A stretch of 64,000 nucleotides of DNA, from positions 27,752,329 to 27,816,328 of the forward strand of contig NW_023998415.1 in assembly GCF_014805625.2 (NCBI RefSeq). Direction: 5' to 3'. The stretch comes from Glossina fuscipes. Its lineage: Eukaryota; Arthropoda; Insecta; Diptera; Glossinidae. Shown piece after piece: positions 47,570 to 61,003 of this stretch; position 1 is the stretch's first letter; the number at the start of each line of letters is the position of its first letter. The notes below the pieces were generated by a model that worked only from the letters and a program-made list of their open reading frames with translations, made no database searches and had not been told where the DNA came from. The position numbers and the translations under genes are program-made.

Positions 47570-49808
47570 CATCTATTCTGCTCCAGCAACTATCGAAGAA
47601 ATGCTGCATGCATTCCGTACATCTAATAAAGACCGGAGGGCATCGGACAAGTAGAATAAGTTTTAAATGTCCAATGTTTTAATAACTCAATGCCGTCTCT
47701 CACCACATAGGAAACGCGATGATTTGGTGATGCCAGTGTAAAAGCATTAGCACTCTTGATGTTCTGAAAAAGAGAATACAAAATGATGTTCGCTCGATAA
47801 AACATATATTCTGTCTGCGTCAGAACCTACAATCAAACCACCAGGTGAAGCGGTGCAAAAATTACTTCAATGCAGGCCATGCTCGCACCTTTCACATCGT
47901 CTACGTCAGGACAACATTGAAGTACAATTCGCAGGTGCAGGCAATAGCCTCTAGATTGCGCTTGGCGTGCTCTCGACCGGGTACACATATACTCATGGGT
48001 AAGTTATCGAGTGCCATCCAAAAAATAAATCTACATGATCACAATTTAATAGAGTTAGAGTCCTACGTGAATTTATTATTGTGGACTAATTTTTGCTATT
48101 ATTCATAAAATATTAAAAACTAATCTGTTGTCATGTGAAAGGTTACTTTTCGTTATTTTCGTTCGCATTTTTCGAAGAGCGTTTAAAAAAAAATTTCCGA
48201 AAGGATTCGTTCTTCGGCCAAACGGCATCCGTGCACCAAAACTTTGTCCAAATACTTCAGAAATTGCGTATTGTAGATTGAACACAAAATCACATCAGAC
48301 AATTAGACAATTAGAGAAGCCTTCGCCAACTGAGAGAATGATGCTGTGCCGATAAATATTATGATGTTAACCATGGGTGTTAAAAATGTCATTTTCATAT
48401 AAGTAAAAGGCATCCAAAAGTTTTGGTAAATGCCATACCATGCCAAGGCTTGTTTTGAAAAGCTGGCCACTTTAAGTGAGTAAGATTGTCGTACTTCTAG
48501 TAGTTCTACTGTTAACGTACGTTTTTATTGCGAACCTTGAGAAATTAAAACTTCCGAAAGGTAGTCGTGTACGTATGTTGGATCATTTATCGTTCCAGTA
48601 TCAGAGCAATGCTCTCAGCATACTAAAGTGAATTATTAACTTTTACTTAGGGAAATTCATTGAAACTTTATGCAAGAGCACGTTTAACATCTGCCTATTT
48701 ATATAATAAAATTCTCCTTCTTGTGTCTTATTACATTAAATTTCAAATCAATTTTACTTTGTCATGCTTTTGAAAAGTAATGCTAAACTTCAATGTGCAT
48801 TCCTTTGAAATACAATAGAATGCAACATTATATGCAGGCAGGCAGCAATAATAAGTGATAGCTTGCATATAAAGCAGAGCAATATATATATTATAAAAGG
48901 AAATAATAATAATAATAATAATAAGGTAGGAAGTTGGGAAAGTGAATCTTAACTGGGGGCTGCTCGCAGATAGACTTTTGTAGATTTTGAGTTTCTATTA
49001 ATAGTGTACATAATTATTTTATTGTATAATAATTTACTTATTTTTTTTTTTTTCAAACAAAACAAACCTCATTTAAGACTATGCTTCGTCTTCTTCTTTT
49101 CCAAGTGCTGGTAAACTTTAATGCGATTACTTTTTTGATAATCAATAACTTATGGTCATATACACAAGCGGAAATAACTTTAACACATCATTGGCTAGTG
49201 ACAAATTGCAAAATAAGATTAGATGCAACTTTCATACATACGCTCCGATGTATGAGTAAGTAAATTAAGTACAAACGCACACCGACATCCAAACAGAAAA
49301 TGCATTTTCCATTGGTACACTCATGCAAGCAAAAATTCTACATTAGAAATATTGAAATGGAATCTTGAAAGTTTGAAACAGAAATGCAATTAACAACTTA
49401 TACTGATTTCAAAGAGCAGACCCTTCCTCGTTGTACGCATATATGTTTATGTTTATGTATATGTATATATTTTTGTTTAAGTACATACATTGCGCTTCGT
49501 ATCCTGTGTGCAAGGCTTAATCATATAAATTCAAAGAATATGGCAAATGATAAATTAGACTCATTCTTGAAATCGATTGTAAGGCGAGAAATGAATCAAA
49601 GGATAATCTAATTTAGTTTCATATTCATGTCGGAAAAGGGGAAACAACTTGGGGGAAGATAATAAGGTTAGTAATTTCTTAAAAGCATTTTGTTTGATTG
49701 AGAATGGTGCTGTTAACATGTCTGTGCATATATTCATATATGCAACCTCACCTGAGATGTACATATCTTTATCTTTGTATATGTCTGTACATATATTCAT
49801 ATGAATAC

Positions 49809-49810
<2 letters not shown>

Positions 49811-49846
<36 letters not shown>
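49811..49846. repeat. (TA)n microsatellite
   Basis: Eighteen TA dinucleotides without interruption, among the longest in the window. It gives a YIYI peptide in the overlapping frame. Confidence 0.95.
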
Positions 49847-49849
<3 letters not shown>

Positions 49850-50030
49850 TCCCTAATATGAATTACGTGGGATTTGATCTGAGTTTGAAAATCACTTGCT
49901 CGACGAAAGCATTCGTCTGTAGAAAAAAAAAAAGCATTTTAATATTAGATTTTCACCCAATGTACTATGAGGGCTTTTGCCCCTTTCCTGGTGCTGGGGT
50001 ATGCTCAGCGACGCCAGGCTTCGATTCGTA

Positions 50031-50620
50031 AGATTTTATACTTTGGTTGAACATTTACATCAGTTTCATTGTTCTCGAATTTTCCTTTTTTAAATTTCAA
50101 GTTTAGCGAAAATTAACGACATTAAGAATTCTATATTTTGGTTGAATGTTTTCCTTCACTCGTTCGATACTAAAACTCGATCCGCACTCTCTCCTCGCCT
50201 AAGCTTAACTAACTTATCTCTAAATAAAAAAAAAAAAAACTTAACAACTCCTCGTTCTGATTGCCCTTTGCTCTGGTTACCCTACTCGACCGGACCAGTC
50301 TGACCCTCGACACGGACTATTTGGGGTGTCACCAAGGTTGTCTTTTGGCCATGCTTTCTACCATCATTAGAAACATCTGCTTCTGACTGGGGCTCCCCTA
50401 TCTTTCATCGTTCGTCTAATTCGTTACTTAATCCTAATTCTTAGCCCAACTTAGCATAGCATTCCTCTCTCCGATACAAAGAATCTATGAGGCCAAAACG
50501 AGGGACTACTTTGGCTCCTCGCAGTACTTACACTACTGGGATTTCATAGTCTATAGGATCTGTCCTACCCGTCTTACCTTATTTCATTCCAACTCCCATA
50601 TTATCTTCTATTATAAACAA
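50031..50620. other. Pyrimidine-biased block with a short direct repeat
   Basis: Two related stretches, TTTATACTTTGGTTGAACAT (50035) and TTCTATATTTTGGTTGAATG (50131), lie about 96 bases apart. From 50160 to 50600 the plus strand is rich in C and T, with few of the A-runs common elsewhere. The complement has a partly open frame (for example GQKTTLVTPQIVRVEGQ). This may be an old retroelement in minus sense, but no motif was recognised. Confidence 0.3.
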
Positions 50621-52685
50621 TGATAATACGGCATAGGAATTATAATTTATTATATATATATACTATAAGATCATTAGTTTATCATAATACTTCTCGAAAA
50701 CTAATCTGACGCCGTGTGTACTTGATAAGGCAGAACGTATACAGGATGATAATGGTGAATGGCACGCAATGAGGCTGGATCCATCAAATTGACCTGATTG
50801 CCTTCTCAGTAGAAATTCCCACGCAACGTAATCTAGTTATGCTAAAATTAAATGATGAAAGATTTTGAAATGATTTGTCACCATTTTTACCGTAAGTATC
50901 GCCAAAGATGGAAAAATTTACGTAAAACAATAAAATTTGTTACACATAATGTATCTTCATATGTAGAAATAGAAGAGACTGGCATAAGAATTCGTAGACT
51001 CGATATCGCTGTTAAAAATCGAATGCTTTTCGGAATCTTTAATGGCCTTTGTTGCTACTGCGCTAAATAAAAAAATGTATTTTTATGCAACATTACTGAA
51101 ATGGATAAATAATTAATAACGTTTTTCAGATATTAACTAGAAACGGTAGGTACTCAAGAGTCTTCCCCAAGCAAACGTGGTTTTCCTACTTCTTATACAA
51201 CTTAACATGGAATGTAAAATTTGCTTACAAACCTTTTTAATTGAATTTTTCCCTTTATTTTTTATTTTTATTTTTATTTTTTTTTTTTTAATATTTAACG
51301 ATGCTGTTGCTGTTTCCGTTTGAATGAGTTTTATAATGCTAACGTTCTGGCTGGCATTCAGATAGTCACTCTGTCAACTTAGTTATTTTGTGTCGCACTA
51401 AAATGACATTTGATTTTTATTAAAAAAAATAGAAAAAAAATAAAAATAAATAAAAAAAGGAAAACAAACTTCTTTTTCATTTAAATATATTTATGAATGT
51501 ATAAAAATGAAAAGAAAATTCTATTATTCAACACTTTTTTTTGTGAATATATTCTTTGCCTTCCTTGTGTCATTAAATGATTTGATTTCTAAAAGATTAC
51601 AACAACTTATCCGCTCGATGCTAAAGTTTAAGAGGAGATTTCTTGCTTTATTATGGGTAAAAGAGCGTTAATTTTAATGATTTTAATTACAGTCGACGAA
51701 GTTTCCATAGATATGACATTAAATGGAGGGATTTTGTTGGACGGATTTGTATATCTAAGTTATTTGCATACTTAAAAGAAAAGAAGACTTTTAAATTTAA
51801 AACTTTAATCACTAAATTAAACGTAATAATAATATACAGGTCGACTTTAAAGTGAAAGGAAAGTTTCATTCCCTATGCGGGAGAAATCATTGCCTTAATC
51901 TAGTAAAATGGATTGCAAACCACTTCCTTCAATTTTTTTACTAAATTTTCAGGTCACTTTTCATTCCGGAAGTAAATGTATTAACTCATTTTCATACAAT
52001 CTTAGATGTGGTAAGAGAAACCCTAATTAAATTACTTACTCATATCCGGACAGTGCGTACGCAGGGTAATGTCAAATTCACTTCTTCCTATGTCTTAGGG
52101 ACATAGTCGGTCTTGTAAGCGAATAATATATTTTCTTATTATAGTTTTTTTGACTTTGCATCAATTAATAGTTGGTCCGTTCACTGCAATATCGCTTTTA
52201 ATCACGCTATGTCTCTGCGATGCCGCTCAGAATAGAGAAAGTCGACAAATAAACGGTTTGCTAATTGCATATTTTCTTCTTTTTTTTTTTTATAAAATGT
52301 ATTCACACGATGTGGGACAATAACGTACAATTTTAGTCCCCCAAGCCGGTACTTTATGTTTGTTTCGAAGTTTAGAAAAATATCTTTCGAATCCGCATAA
52401 CTAGCCGAGTAGCCAAAGGATCGCGTGTAACAACTCAATGAGGCGAGAATATGATGCAAAGTATCCGTTAGCCTTTGAACTCCATGCTTTGTAAATTCAT
52501 TCTCAAAATATATAGACCTTGAATAAATAAAGAAATATCTTGCGAATAATTGATGAAATCGTGGCAAAATAGATAGACAAATAGGCCAAGTCGATTTCAT
52601 TATTCAGTCTCATGCAAAATTTATACATGATGATGATGATGATGATGAAAAGTGTATGTATTTACATGATGATGATAAATTAGTT

Positions 52686-52718
<33 letters not shown>

Positions 52719-52829
52719 AAATATACGTGGGATGGAATCGAATATAGCGAATTTGTTTTAAGCAAAGCAAATGAAATCATTGTAGCCAGCCAGGCAAGGC
52801 CGATCATTGGATACCCTGCACCGATTTGT

Positions 52830-52900
52830 CTATTCTCGAGTAATTTCCATAATAAAATTTTAAAAATTCAATCCTTCTGTCATATAAAGGCGTATTTCTT
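52830..52900 (+). repeat. Fragment of the tandem fly repeat
   Basis: 'TTCCATAATAAAATTTTAAA' followed by AATTCAATCCTTCTGTCATA matches the unit blocks at 11337-11600 and, in reverse, 31920-31970. Confidence 0.45.
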
Positions 52901-53939
52901 CAATAACATTTATATTAGAGGGGCTCAAAAGTTCTCCTCACATTTACTTTGTACGCTATAGTTTTTTTTTTTATCGATTTTTCTCGAAAAATATTAAAAA
53001 TTCTAGCTCTTGTCCCCTACATCGCTTATGATGCACGCTTTTTCACTTATTTAAAAGAGATTCTCGAGGACGTTATGTGCGAGCGTATTTTCATTTCATT
53101 AATGAATTAGATTATTAGAGATTGTTACCGACCTACTATCGATTACGAAAAATACAGACAGAACTGAATCAGATCTGTGCACCATGAATACCAGGGTGCG
53201 TATGTGCAATCAGTTAAGATACATTCGCTTGTTAGCTTTTTCAATGCATGATTAGGCTTTAAAGACCAATAAACTTGACTTCAAAATTTTCTTTTTCCCT
53301 CTCATACACAGTCATAGCGATTGGATGAAGGCAAATCTTTACTAGGTGCGGTGCGATGGTCCCTCCATCCTACTCCCATCAATACGAATATGCTTCAATA
53401 ATACTTTTCTTTAAAGAACCGCAGAAACAAAATTCACGTTCCATTATGTTATGCATCATTAAATTTCCTTCTTTCTTAAGTAGAAGTTGTATGAATTTTG
53501 CCACGAAAAATGCATAAAAATGTTTCGTACGAAGAAATGCAAATTTTTTCGTTTACCTTTTGCCAAAAAAAAAATAACAGAAAAAAAAGAAAAAAAGCAA
53601 AATGAAAATAAAAGTACAAATAAAAATAGGAAACGATAACAGCAAACAGATGATGGCATGTACATGTTTGTATACATACTTGAATTTATAATAATTTTAT
53701 ATTATATACACATCGTTCCGAACGAATTTTAGAATATTGAATAAATTGCGTCTTTGGAGTTTGTTTCATTTGCGAAGCATAATTTAACTTGTTTGCTTGC
53801 CCTGCTGATCTTTGGAATATTTTAAGTAAATAAGCTTTACTCGGTTACTTTTACTACCCTCTTCTTACATATAGCAATTCCCGCCCGCATCCAATCAATC
53901 AGTTTAATGAACGCATAGTCGTTTTTTTTTTTTTTTTTT

Positions 53940-54130
53940 TTATTACACCGTTTGTCTGTCCTTCTGTCCTTCTGTCCCTCTGTCCACCTATATATGTCTG
54001 GCTGTCGGTTTTATGTTCTTGGGCATTTTGATGAGATTTCGTACACCGACATATTTTGGCTCAAGGACAAAAGCTATTAGAAATAGTTCGAATCCGACTA
54101 CTCTTTCCATCACTTTCCGTATAACGCAAA
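53940..54130 (+). repeat. Interspersed fly repeat with GTCTGTCC steps
   Basis: It starts after a poly-T run (53922-53941). A series TTTGTCTGTCCTTCTGTCC and CTCTGTCC leads into 'TTTTGATGAGATTTCGTACA', 'CCGACATATTTTGGCTCAAG' and 'GCTATTAGAAATAGTTCGAA'. The same order occurs at 30780-30940. Confidence 0.65.
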
Positions 54131-55052
54131 GATATCAAAGATTCAATGTATGAATAATTACCGGGTGGTTTTGGGCATTGGATAGGGCTTTCACTTATTT
54201 TTATTATATTTTCCGAACGGAATTTATTTTGAATAGTTTCTCATCTCATAAGTCCACGCGTATGGACCAGCTTAAGTTTGCGAGATTTACTCTTGCGACA
54301 TTCAAATTTTAGTAATATTACGGGCTATAATACTAGATCGAGACGACTCTGCTATATTCATAGATGGGTCGCATTGCTGAATATTCCGTTCAATAAGTTT
54401 TACATAATAAATATGACAGTTCCACTCCATAAATAGATGACACGGTTTTCTCAGGTTTGCAGTGAGATATCTCCAGTTGAAGCTGATAGAACGGATATAT
54501 TCTTCAAGACTATCCACACGGGAGCCGATGCGCATGACACGGCGTTCTTCGGGATTCAATTAAATATTTGTCAATCAATCTTGCGTTAAAACTAATCCGC
54601 ATCCACACTCAAATAAGCTTTGCTTTCTTTTACCTTTAGCAGAGAGAAAGGCGGATGTTGTTGATAAGCCACAAGTTACTGAATCTTCCAAGTTTAAGAT
54701 CAGACGAAACAATTCCTATACGTTGTAAGAAAGAGAAAGAACCAGTGACGATAAGGATCGGCCAGTGCGATATTGCAATCATATAGAAGGCGGAATGTCT
54801 TTGAATTGTGGAAGTCAGCGCATTATCGATTTATCATTCGAGGGCATCACCTAAAATATTACACCGTGCGAAACCAATAGGTTCTGGTACTACATGTGAC
54901 GGGAGTTTATAATTAGTGAGTGAATGTATGTAAGTAGGATGAATGACGCCGGGTACACAAGACAGCGAGCATTTGAAGAATAGAAAAGCCAGGCTAAAAC
55001 GTTCCGTACCGGCCGACACATAACTTAGCAAGCTAATGATTATAACTCAAAA
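54131..55052. other. Gene-free stretch
   Basis: No gene supported. The minus frames at 54302-54559 and 54834-55031 are unrecognised. Confidence 0.65.
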
Positions 55053-55229
55053 ATGTCGACAAAATACTTTGGCGCTTATATACGGCGGTTCATTTACGAA
55101 ATGGAGCCGAAATCGCGAATAGGGTTAGAAGTAATAAGCGATGAAATCGAGATGAAGTCTACGATCCGTACTCCACGAAAATCGTTAAAGGGATTACGAA
55201 AACATTCAAGCGAAATACAAATCTTTTAG
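55053..55229 (+). CDS. Possible small protein, 58 residues, unidentified
   Basis: A frame from ATG (preceded by CAAAA) to TAG. The translation is short, basic and balanced: 'MSTKYFGAYIRRFIYEMEPK', then 'SRIGLEVISDEIEMKS', ending 'RKSLKGLRKHSSEIQIF'. The residue mix looks more coding-like than most frames here. The spacing Y-I-x2-[FV]-[IL]-x2-[MV]-x-P-x2-x-I loosely recalls the first helix and loop of histone H2B, but the match is weak and I do not claim homology. There is no supporting neighbour, and a frame this short is well within chance. Confidence 0.18.
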   Translation: MSTKYFGAYIRRFIYEMEPKSRIGLEVISDEIEMKSTIRTPRKSLKGLRKHSSEIQIF

Positions 55230-57843
55230 GCAAAGGCTTCTCAATTATTGTTGAAATATATGGGGCTTAAATCGTTTCACCGACGTTTCAGAAAATTACT
55301 TATCATTTTTAAATCCCATATATGTTACAAGCATGCAATAAGAAGTAAAAGTCAATTCGTTTTTCAATTCCTTTTTCAACGAAAGCCGCTAACATTTCAT
55401 TAGATTTGTAACCAATTCAAAAAGACACGAACAGGAAATTATTACGTATGTAAATCAACAGCACATCAGTTGCTTACAAATGACAACTTAATCCGTTGTT
55501 ACCCTTGCAAGAAAAAGAAAAAAAAAAAAAAAAAAAAAACAAAGAAAAAACTAAGTAGGTATAGAAAAATCCAAGTCCTTTAAAAGCCAGAAAAGGGTTC
55601 CAAATCAAAATCTGTTATATTGAAATTCTTTTTTTCCGTGTATGCTAATCACAAATAAAATATTTTGTGTAGAGAGAAAGCAAAAAAAAAAAATTAAATA
55701 GAATAAGTTTTCGGTTTTGTTGTTTTTGTGGGAAAAAAAAGGATTCATGTGTTGTTGTGTATGCAAACGTAATGGTATTTGTTGGTAAACATTCGGTTAT
55801 ATGTTTTAAAAATCGTTGCTATGCTTGAGTGATTTTTATGGTTTACATTTTATGCAAACACACACAAACATACGCACGCACACATATACGCGATACATTT
55901 TGTGTGATTTTATTTTATTTTGTTTTTGTTTTACAATTTTTCCACAGTAACATTATTTGCATATCATTTTGTATACAGTTTACGATATTGAGTGTTTTTT
56001 ATGATAACGTTTCGCTCCATTCAATGGCAGTTTAAATATCTTTGCTTGCATGTTACAATATATAACTATATGATGCTTATTTAATATGCTTTGCGCTTTA
56101 TGCTCGAAGTTAATAGGTTTGTGAGGAAAATCTACATAAATTTCTTTCAAAGCTACGCGTACCTTTTTTTTATATTTGTGATCATTTCAATATTAGAGAT
56201 GCTGTGGGTTATTATTTCTTTTATTTATTTTTTATTTATTCATTTTTCTCGGTTTGTACCGATGAGTGCAGAACGAAGGTATATATTACTCTTTTTAATC
56301 GTTCTGCGACAATCCGAGACAGACATCCGAGCTATCATATAGTATCAGAAAGTGGCATCTACACATGCTGCGTTCATTTCCGCGCAGAGATTATAACGCG
56401 TACTTAAGCTTCTTCTAAAGTTTCAACCAATCAACATCTACCGTTTAAACATAAAAAAATTCCAAAAACGTTGGACAATTTTTTTTTTTTTTTCGTTGTT
56501 CTATTTGCTTATCGTTAACATTACCATCTTTCCGATGAGCGAATGACTTTCGTATAATCAATAAAAATTATGGTGAAGCAGAGAGGTGAAGAGAGTAAAT
56601 TTTACAAAAATTCTGCGCAAATTATTTATATCGTACTTCACGCGAAGAAAAGATGAATGACTATTGCATGCAACGGAACTTCAAAGAAGATCACTATTTT
56701 TACCTTAACATTCTTTTAAGCCTCGAGGATTATTTTTAGTTCATTACCGGTCAGAAATTTATGTTTGCCGATCAATTGAACGAACGTACCAATCCCTAAC
56801 GGAAAGCCCCTTATGCTGCTGTTATTGTTATCAGATATTACAAGAACTTAATATCTCCCACATGTGTTTTCAATGCAATAGCGCAACGTTCTACGCAAAC
56901 AGGTATTGTAAATAAAAATCGGTTAGCCAATCTTGCTTGCGTGAATAAATCAATAATTTCAGAGACCTTAAGCGATCATAATAAACGCGAAATTACTTAA
57001 CCTTCCACCATTTTTTTAATAAAAATTATGAAAAATTGCATTCATCCTTGAAGCGTTGTAAAGTCGAACGTATTGATACTGTTTTAATATTGAACCAAAA
57101 TAATCTTAATACCTTAATTTTTGTTATCTATATCCAAAGCTTAAAATTTGCCAAGTATTTATTTATTCCTACAGCATTCTATGGCGACTCTAAAACGGGG
57201 ATTATGACTTGACGTTGCAATTAGTTAAGTACATATATTAGAGAAAACGGCATATATGCGCACCCCTAACGGGAAAGGTTCGAAGTAAAAGGCGGTTTTC
57301 CCAACAAGCTGCGTTTAACCCATTTATGCTTTCAGGGCAGAGCGCGAAAGTAAGCAATCGCATCAAACCGAAAAAATTATCCGAAAATAGTCGGTTTCGT
57401 AAAGATTCATATTAGCGGGCAGTTTTGCATTCAAGTAACGAGCAAACTGTAAAAATTTTAAACGAATATGCTGCCAACTGAAATGTCTTATTAAGCAATC
57501 TTCTTCTTTTTCCTTTTTTTTTTTTAATGTCACCAATCACTCAAGGGATGCGGGTTGTTCTTGTAATACGGTGACAGTCACAAACGCGAAAGAAGAAAAG
57601 AAAGGGTAGTGGCGTCCGCAGGCTAGTGGATATGTGCCCACTGAGATGTGGCGGCAACGAGCCACAGTAGACGCAAAATTCAACGTTCGGATGACGATTT
57701 GCTGATGAACCAGCGCCTAGTAACGCAGAAATCCAAATCAATGCTCGCTTTGTTTCACCCTGAAGGCTCTTCTCTCTAAATTGAAGACATGATTAAGCAA
57801 TGTGATGTTAAACAGAAGAAGTTATTATTACTTTTGGTACTAA

Positions 57844-57878
<35 letters not shown>

Positions 57879-59162
57879 AAAACATTTCATCCTTGCAAAT
57901 GGCTTATCTTGCCGAATTAGTTTACTTGCGATAGAAGATGCGTTGCTTGGTCTTATTTCTTAAAGAAGTTCTTGCACAGTGAAGTGAATTATGTCTCTTA
58001 AGAGCAGATTTTTTAAATATATTTCAAAGCTGAAAGTTTAAGTGAAATTGAAAACAAATATTGATATACACGTACGTAACAGAGCACAAGAAAAGCACAG
58101 AAAAATGTTTGTTCCTTTAATTGTTTAATATCTGGCATCATAAATCTTCTGTAAAAATTATAAGCAATTAAAAGCCGATAAGAAAGCTGATAAGAAGAAT
58201 TAATTAATCATACGAACACATTGTATTTTATATTTATAGGCTTTCCTATGGACACGCATTTATTTCTTGTGAAATGCAGAGAATGCTAAACTCGTTCATT
58301 GTGCGACAGTTGAAATGCTTTAAAGATAGATGGCTGTAGTCGGCTTGGAGGCAGTCCCTGTCAATTTGTAGATTTTTCGAAATTATGAATCGTTCTCAGC
58401 ATACTCAGATGATACAGTTTTGACTCTCTTTGAGCGACTCGCACCCGATTGAGAGAATTGTTTTAAGTCGCTACAATAATTATTAATGACCTAAAGTGTC
58501 TTGTGAGTGCTATGAAAATCTGAAGCAAGCGATGAACTTGCACTGTTTTCCAAATCATTTTCCAAAATGCGTTAGTGTTTAACTTCGGCTTAATATTTAC
58601 GTAATTTCTTACAAAATTGAATCTGTTTAGATCCATTCATCTAGACAGAATTCTACATAGGCTCGTTACGAAATGTAAATTTCTTGTACAAATCATAGGA
58701 CAATGTATTGCCGTACGTCGACAAAAGTGAAGACAATATTTTATCTATCATTAATCTCTCAATGATCTTGGAATTTTTTTTCACTTTGAAACTGTTTTTT
58801 TTTTTTTTTTTCTTTTATTTATTTTAGGAGTAAAATGAAAATGTAGATCAAGTGTTAAAGATATATCAAATCATTTTTTTAATGCGTTAATAAAAAGTTA
58901 TGAAGACACCAACATGTCATTGCAATTCTCGGAAATTGGTAAACAAAAATGAAATAAAAATAAGAAGGAATTTAGTAACTAATAAGAAACTTCTTGGAAT
59001 ACCTCTGAGATTGTCGTGCAAATGTGTTGTGCCTTGAGTCTTAGCTAGTGACAGTTGTTCGCTCGATAGCCAAAATTAATGTTATAAGTAACACAGTATA
59101 TGACCTACATTGATATCTATATAGCAACCGGGTTTTATTGGTATTACAATTATGTATATATG

Positions 59163-59193
<31 letters not shown>

Positions 59194-59260
59194 CTGTGAA
59201 AACTATTAAGTCCAATGATAGGAATAGTGTTAGTTAATATCTTAAATTGAATGTATAAAG

Positions 59261-59292
<32 letters not shown>

Positions 59293-59459
59293 TATATGTG
59301 TTATCCCTTTACGAAGAATATTAGTTTTGATATAAAAGATCCATCCATTTTATGATTCCGAAAGTAAGTAACTAAGTGAATGGAACGCACTTATGTTTGA
59401 TATTGGGGCAGAATTGCTTTTGCAACACATTGTTTGGATCTTGTCATTATTAATGTGTG
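55230..59459. other. Gene-free stretch
   Basis: No gene supported. It contains poly-A at 55517-55539 and 57846-57877, poly-T at 58796-58811, and (TA)n at 59166-59192 and 59263-59285. A less AT-rich patch at about 57541-57770 has a 66-codon minus frame without recognised domain. Confidence 0.7.
57846..57877. repeat. Poly-A run
   Basis: About 32 consecutive A residues. No retrotransposon coding sequence was recognised just upstream of it. Both the length and the lack of a source are worth noting. Confidence 0.95.
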
Positions 59460-59900
59460 ATTGTATGGCGTGGAGAAGTGGTTCAAATGTACTACGAAAA
59501 CAATGCACCCACGATTACGGTTTGTCCATGTGGCATGAAGCTCTTACTTGATTAAATGGCTTCATAAATAAGGAATATCGCCTGGTCAGTGGGACAAAAA
59601 CATATCTGTTGTTCGTAAGAGGCCTGTAAGTGGACAAAAATCAACCCTTCCTGGGGTGTAGTTTGCCGGATGAAAGTGCCACTTTTGGCAGCTTTGAACC
59701 TGAATATGGCATTGCGGTTACCCTTAATGCAGAAAGCTACAGAAACGTGGTCATTGACTTTTGTGGCACAAAGTCGATGTTTCCGACATGAAGGATTTGT
59801 GCCTTCAACAAAATGTTAGAACATGCCATACATTTCGTGGCACCATCAATTTATTGTGAGAAGAATTCAAAAATCTTGCACTCCCTCAGATACACTAATG
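59460..59900 (+). pseudogene. IS630/Tc1-type transposase remnant (broken)
   Basis: Fragments appear in family order but shifting frames. 'EVVQMYYENNAPTI' (from 59475) matches the first helix-turn-helix start. After an abrupt junction, 'LNGFINKEYRL' (from 59552) follows the place where the first catalytic S-D-E-A-H block should be; here it reads H-E-A. 'GIAVTLNAESYRNVVIDF' comes next. Finally 'DMKDLCLQQNVRTCHTFRGT' (59785-59844) and 'INLL' match the family's D-x-x-D-x-x-x-Q-Q-D-G-A-x-x-H-T block, with catalytic D changed to N. A large part between the HTH and the catalytic domain is deleted, stops interrupt the rest and the third acidic residue was not found. This transposase group is common in flies and ants. 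Terminal inverted repeats were not located. Confidence 0.75.
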
Positions 59901-60870
59901 TGAGCTGGTCGTAAAGATCATACTCATATAACTCGATTGGATTTTTTTTTTATTTTTGCAACAACAAAAAAAAAAAACACATATTTGACGATGACCCTAC
60001 AGCTTGACAATTGTAGATTGCACCAAGTGTAGACTGTCTTTATTCTGTCTTTAGTTCTAAAAATGTCAGTGTTTCTACAAATTTCCCTTCGAAGTGTATT
60101 ATTATTTGTTTATTTAATTTTTTTCAATTTTACATTTGAAATCAATGAAAGTAGTATTGCAGGTACGGGTATGGCTGAGACGACGCAGCGATATATATGA
60201 TATATATTTTCGGTTTTAGTCGCCAAGTGTTATATGTAAGTGACATGAAAAATTAGAGTACGTTTACCTCTTTTTTGAAAACATAACCAAAGTTAAACAA
60301 TTAACGGGTTTTATATCGTTGGGTTTTTATATAATATAATGATGTGTTTTTTTATAAAGGGCTTTAAAGTTAATGATTACATTTCGTTTTTATGCTTAAA
60401 TCATAAAATTTTATTTCCATTTCAGTTGTTGCGTTTTTCATGATAATCTGAGTCTGAGTTTTAATCATCGTATAAATATTTTAGTAAATGTTTTAATTGT
60501 CTTATGATTTCAATGTACATTAGCTGGAAACTATTGCTGAAACTATGTTAATAAAAGTTTAGTCTTAATGATTTTCGTTTTTTTTTTTTTTAGTTTTTGT
60601 TTTTTTTTTTTTATCGTCCGTGTTTAATATTTCATATACACATTCACATATTAGAATCGCATACTCATTACGTACTGCATTACGTATGCCATTGACTAAT
60701 ATTTGATAGAGGACGGACGTGAAAGTAGTTTCGCATGAACATGAAAAGCGGAAAAGTCGAATTTTTTCTTTTTCGAGTTTTTAGTTTATAGATAAAAGAC
60801 CATGTTTGTACATACACATACATATATATATATATAAATATAGAAATGTAAATATATAAATGTTTTTATA
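59901..60870. other. Gene-free stretch
   Basis: AT-rich with poly-T at 60579-60590 and 60600-60612, and (TA)n near 60820-60835. Nothing recognised. Confidence 0.7.
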
Positions 60871-61003
60871 GAATCGTGGTGGGTTCAAATCTCAAGTTCG
60901 GTAGGGTTTTCAATAAAGCCGATAGCCTTAGATGCTAGTGCTTTACTACTTTAGCCTTAGAATTTATTTCTCCAGCTAAATTAATAACAATAATAACAAC
61001 AAC
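60871..61003 (+). mobile_element. SINE-like element, copy 2
   Basis: Starts at GTGGTGGGTTCAAATCTCAA, a box-B-like promoter sequence. It continues 'AAAGCCGATAGCCTTAGATG', 'CTAGTGCTTTACTACTTTAG', 'CCTTAGAATTTATTTCTCCA' and ends in an (AAT/AAC)n tail (60981-61002). The reverse complement of 13107-13250 aligns over its full length. The unit is about 130 bp, or slightly longer if the 5' part was cut off here by AT-rich sequence. No coding potential. Confidence 0.62.

Larger units (their letters stand above)
47570..53939. other. Long gene-free stretch with simple repeats
   Basis: No gene supported. Simple repeats are (AAT)n at 48902-48924, (TA)n at 49811-49846 and 52687-52711, and (GAT)n at 52627-52648. 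A pyrimidine-biased, less AT-rich block lies at about 50160-50620. A fragment of the tandem fly repeat lies at about 52830-52900. The 132-codon minus frame at 52202-52600 is unrecognised. Confidence 0.65.

Noticed and set aside
52202..52600. 132-codon minus-strand frame
   Set aside because: No domain, runs through a poly-T/poly-A tract (KKKK), and is within the length expected by chance.
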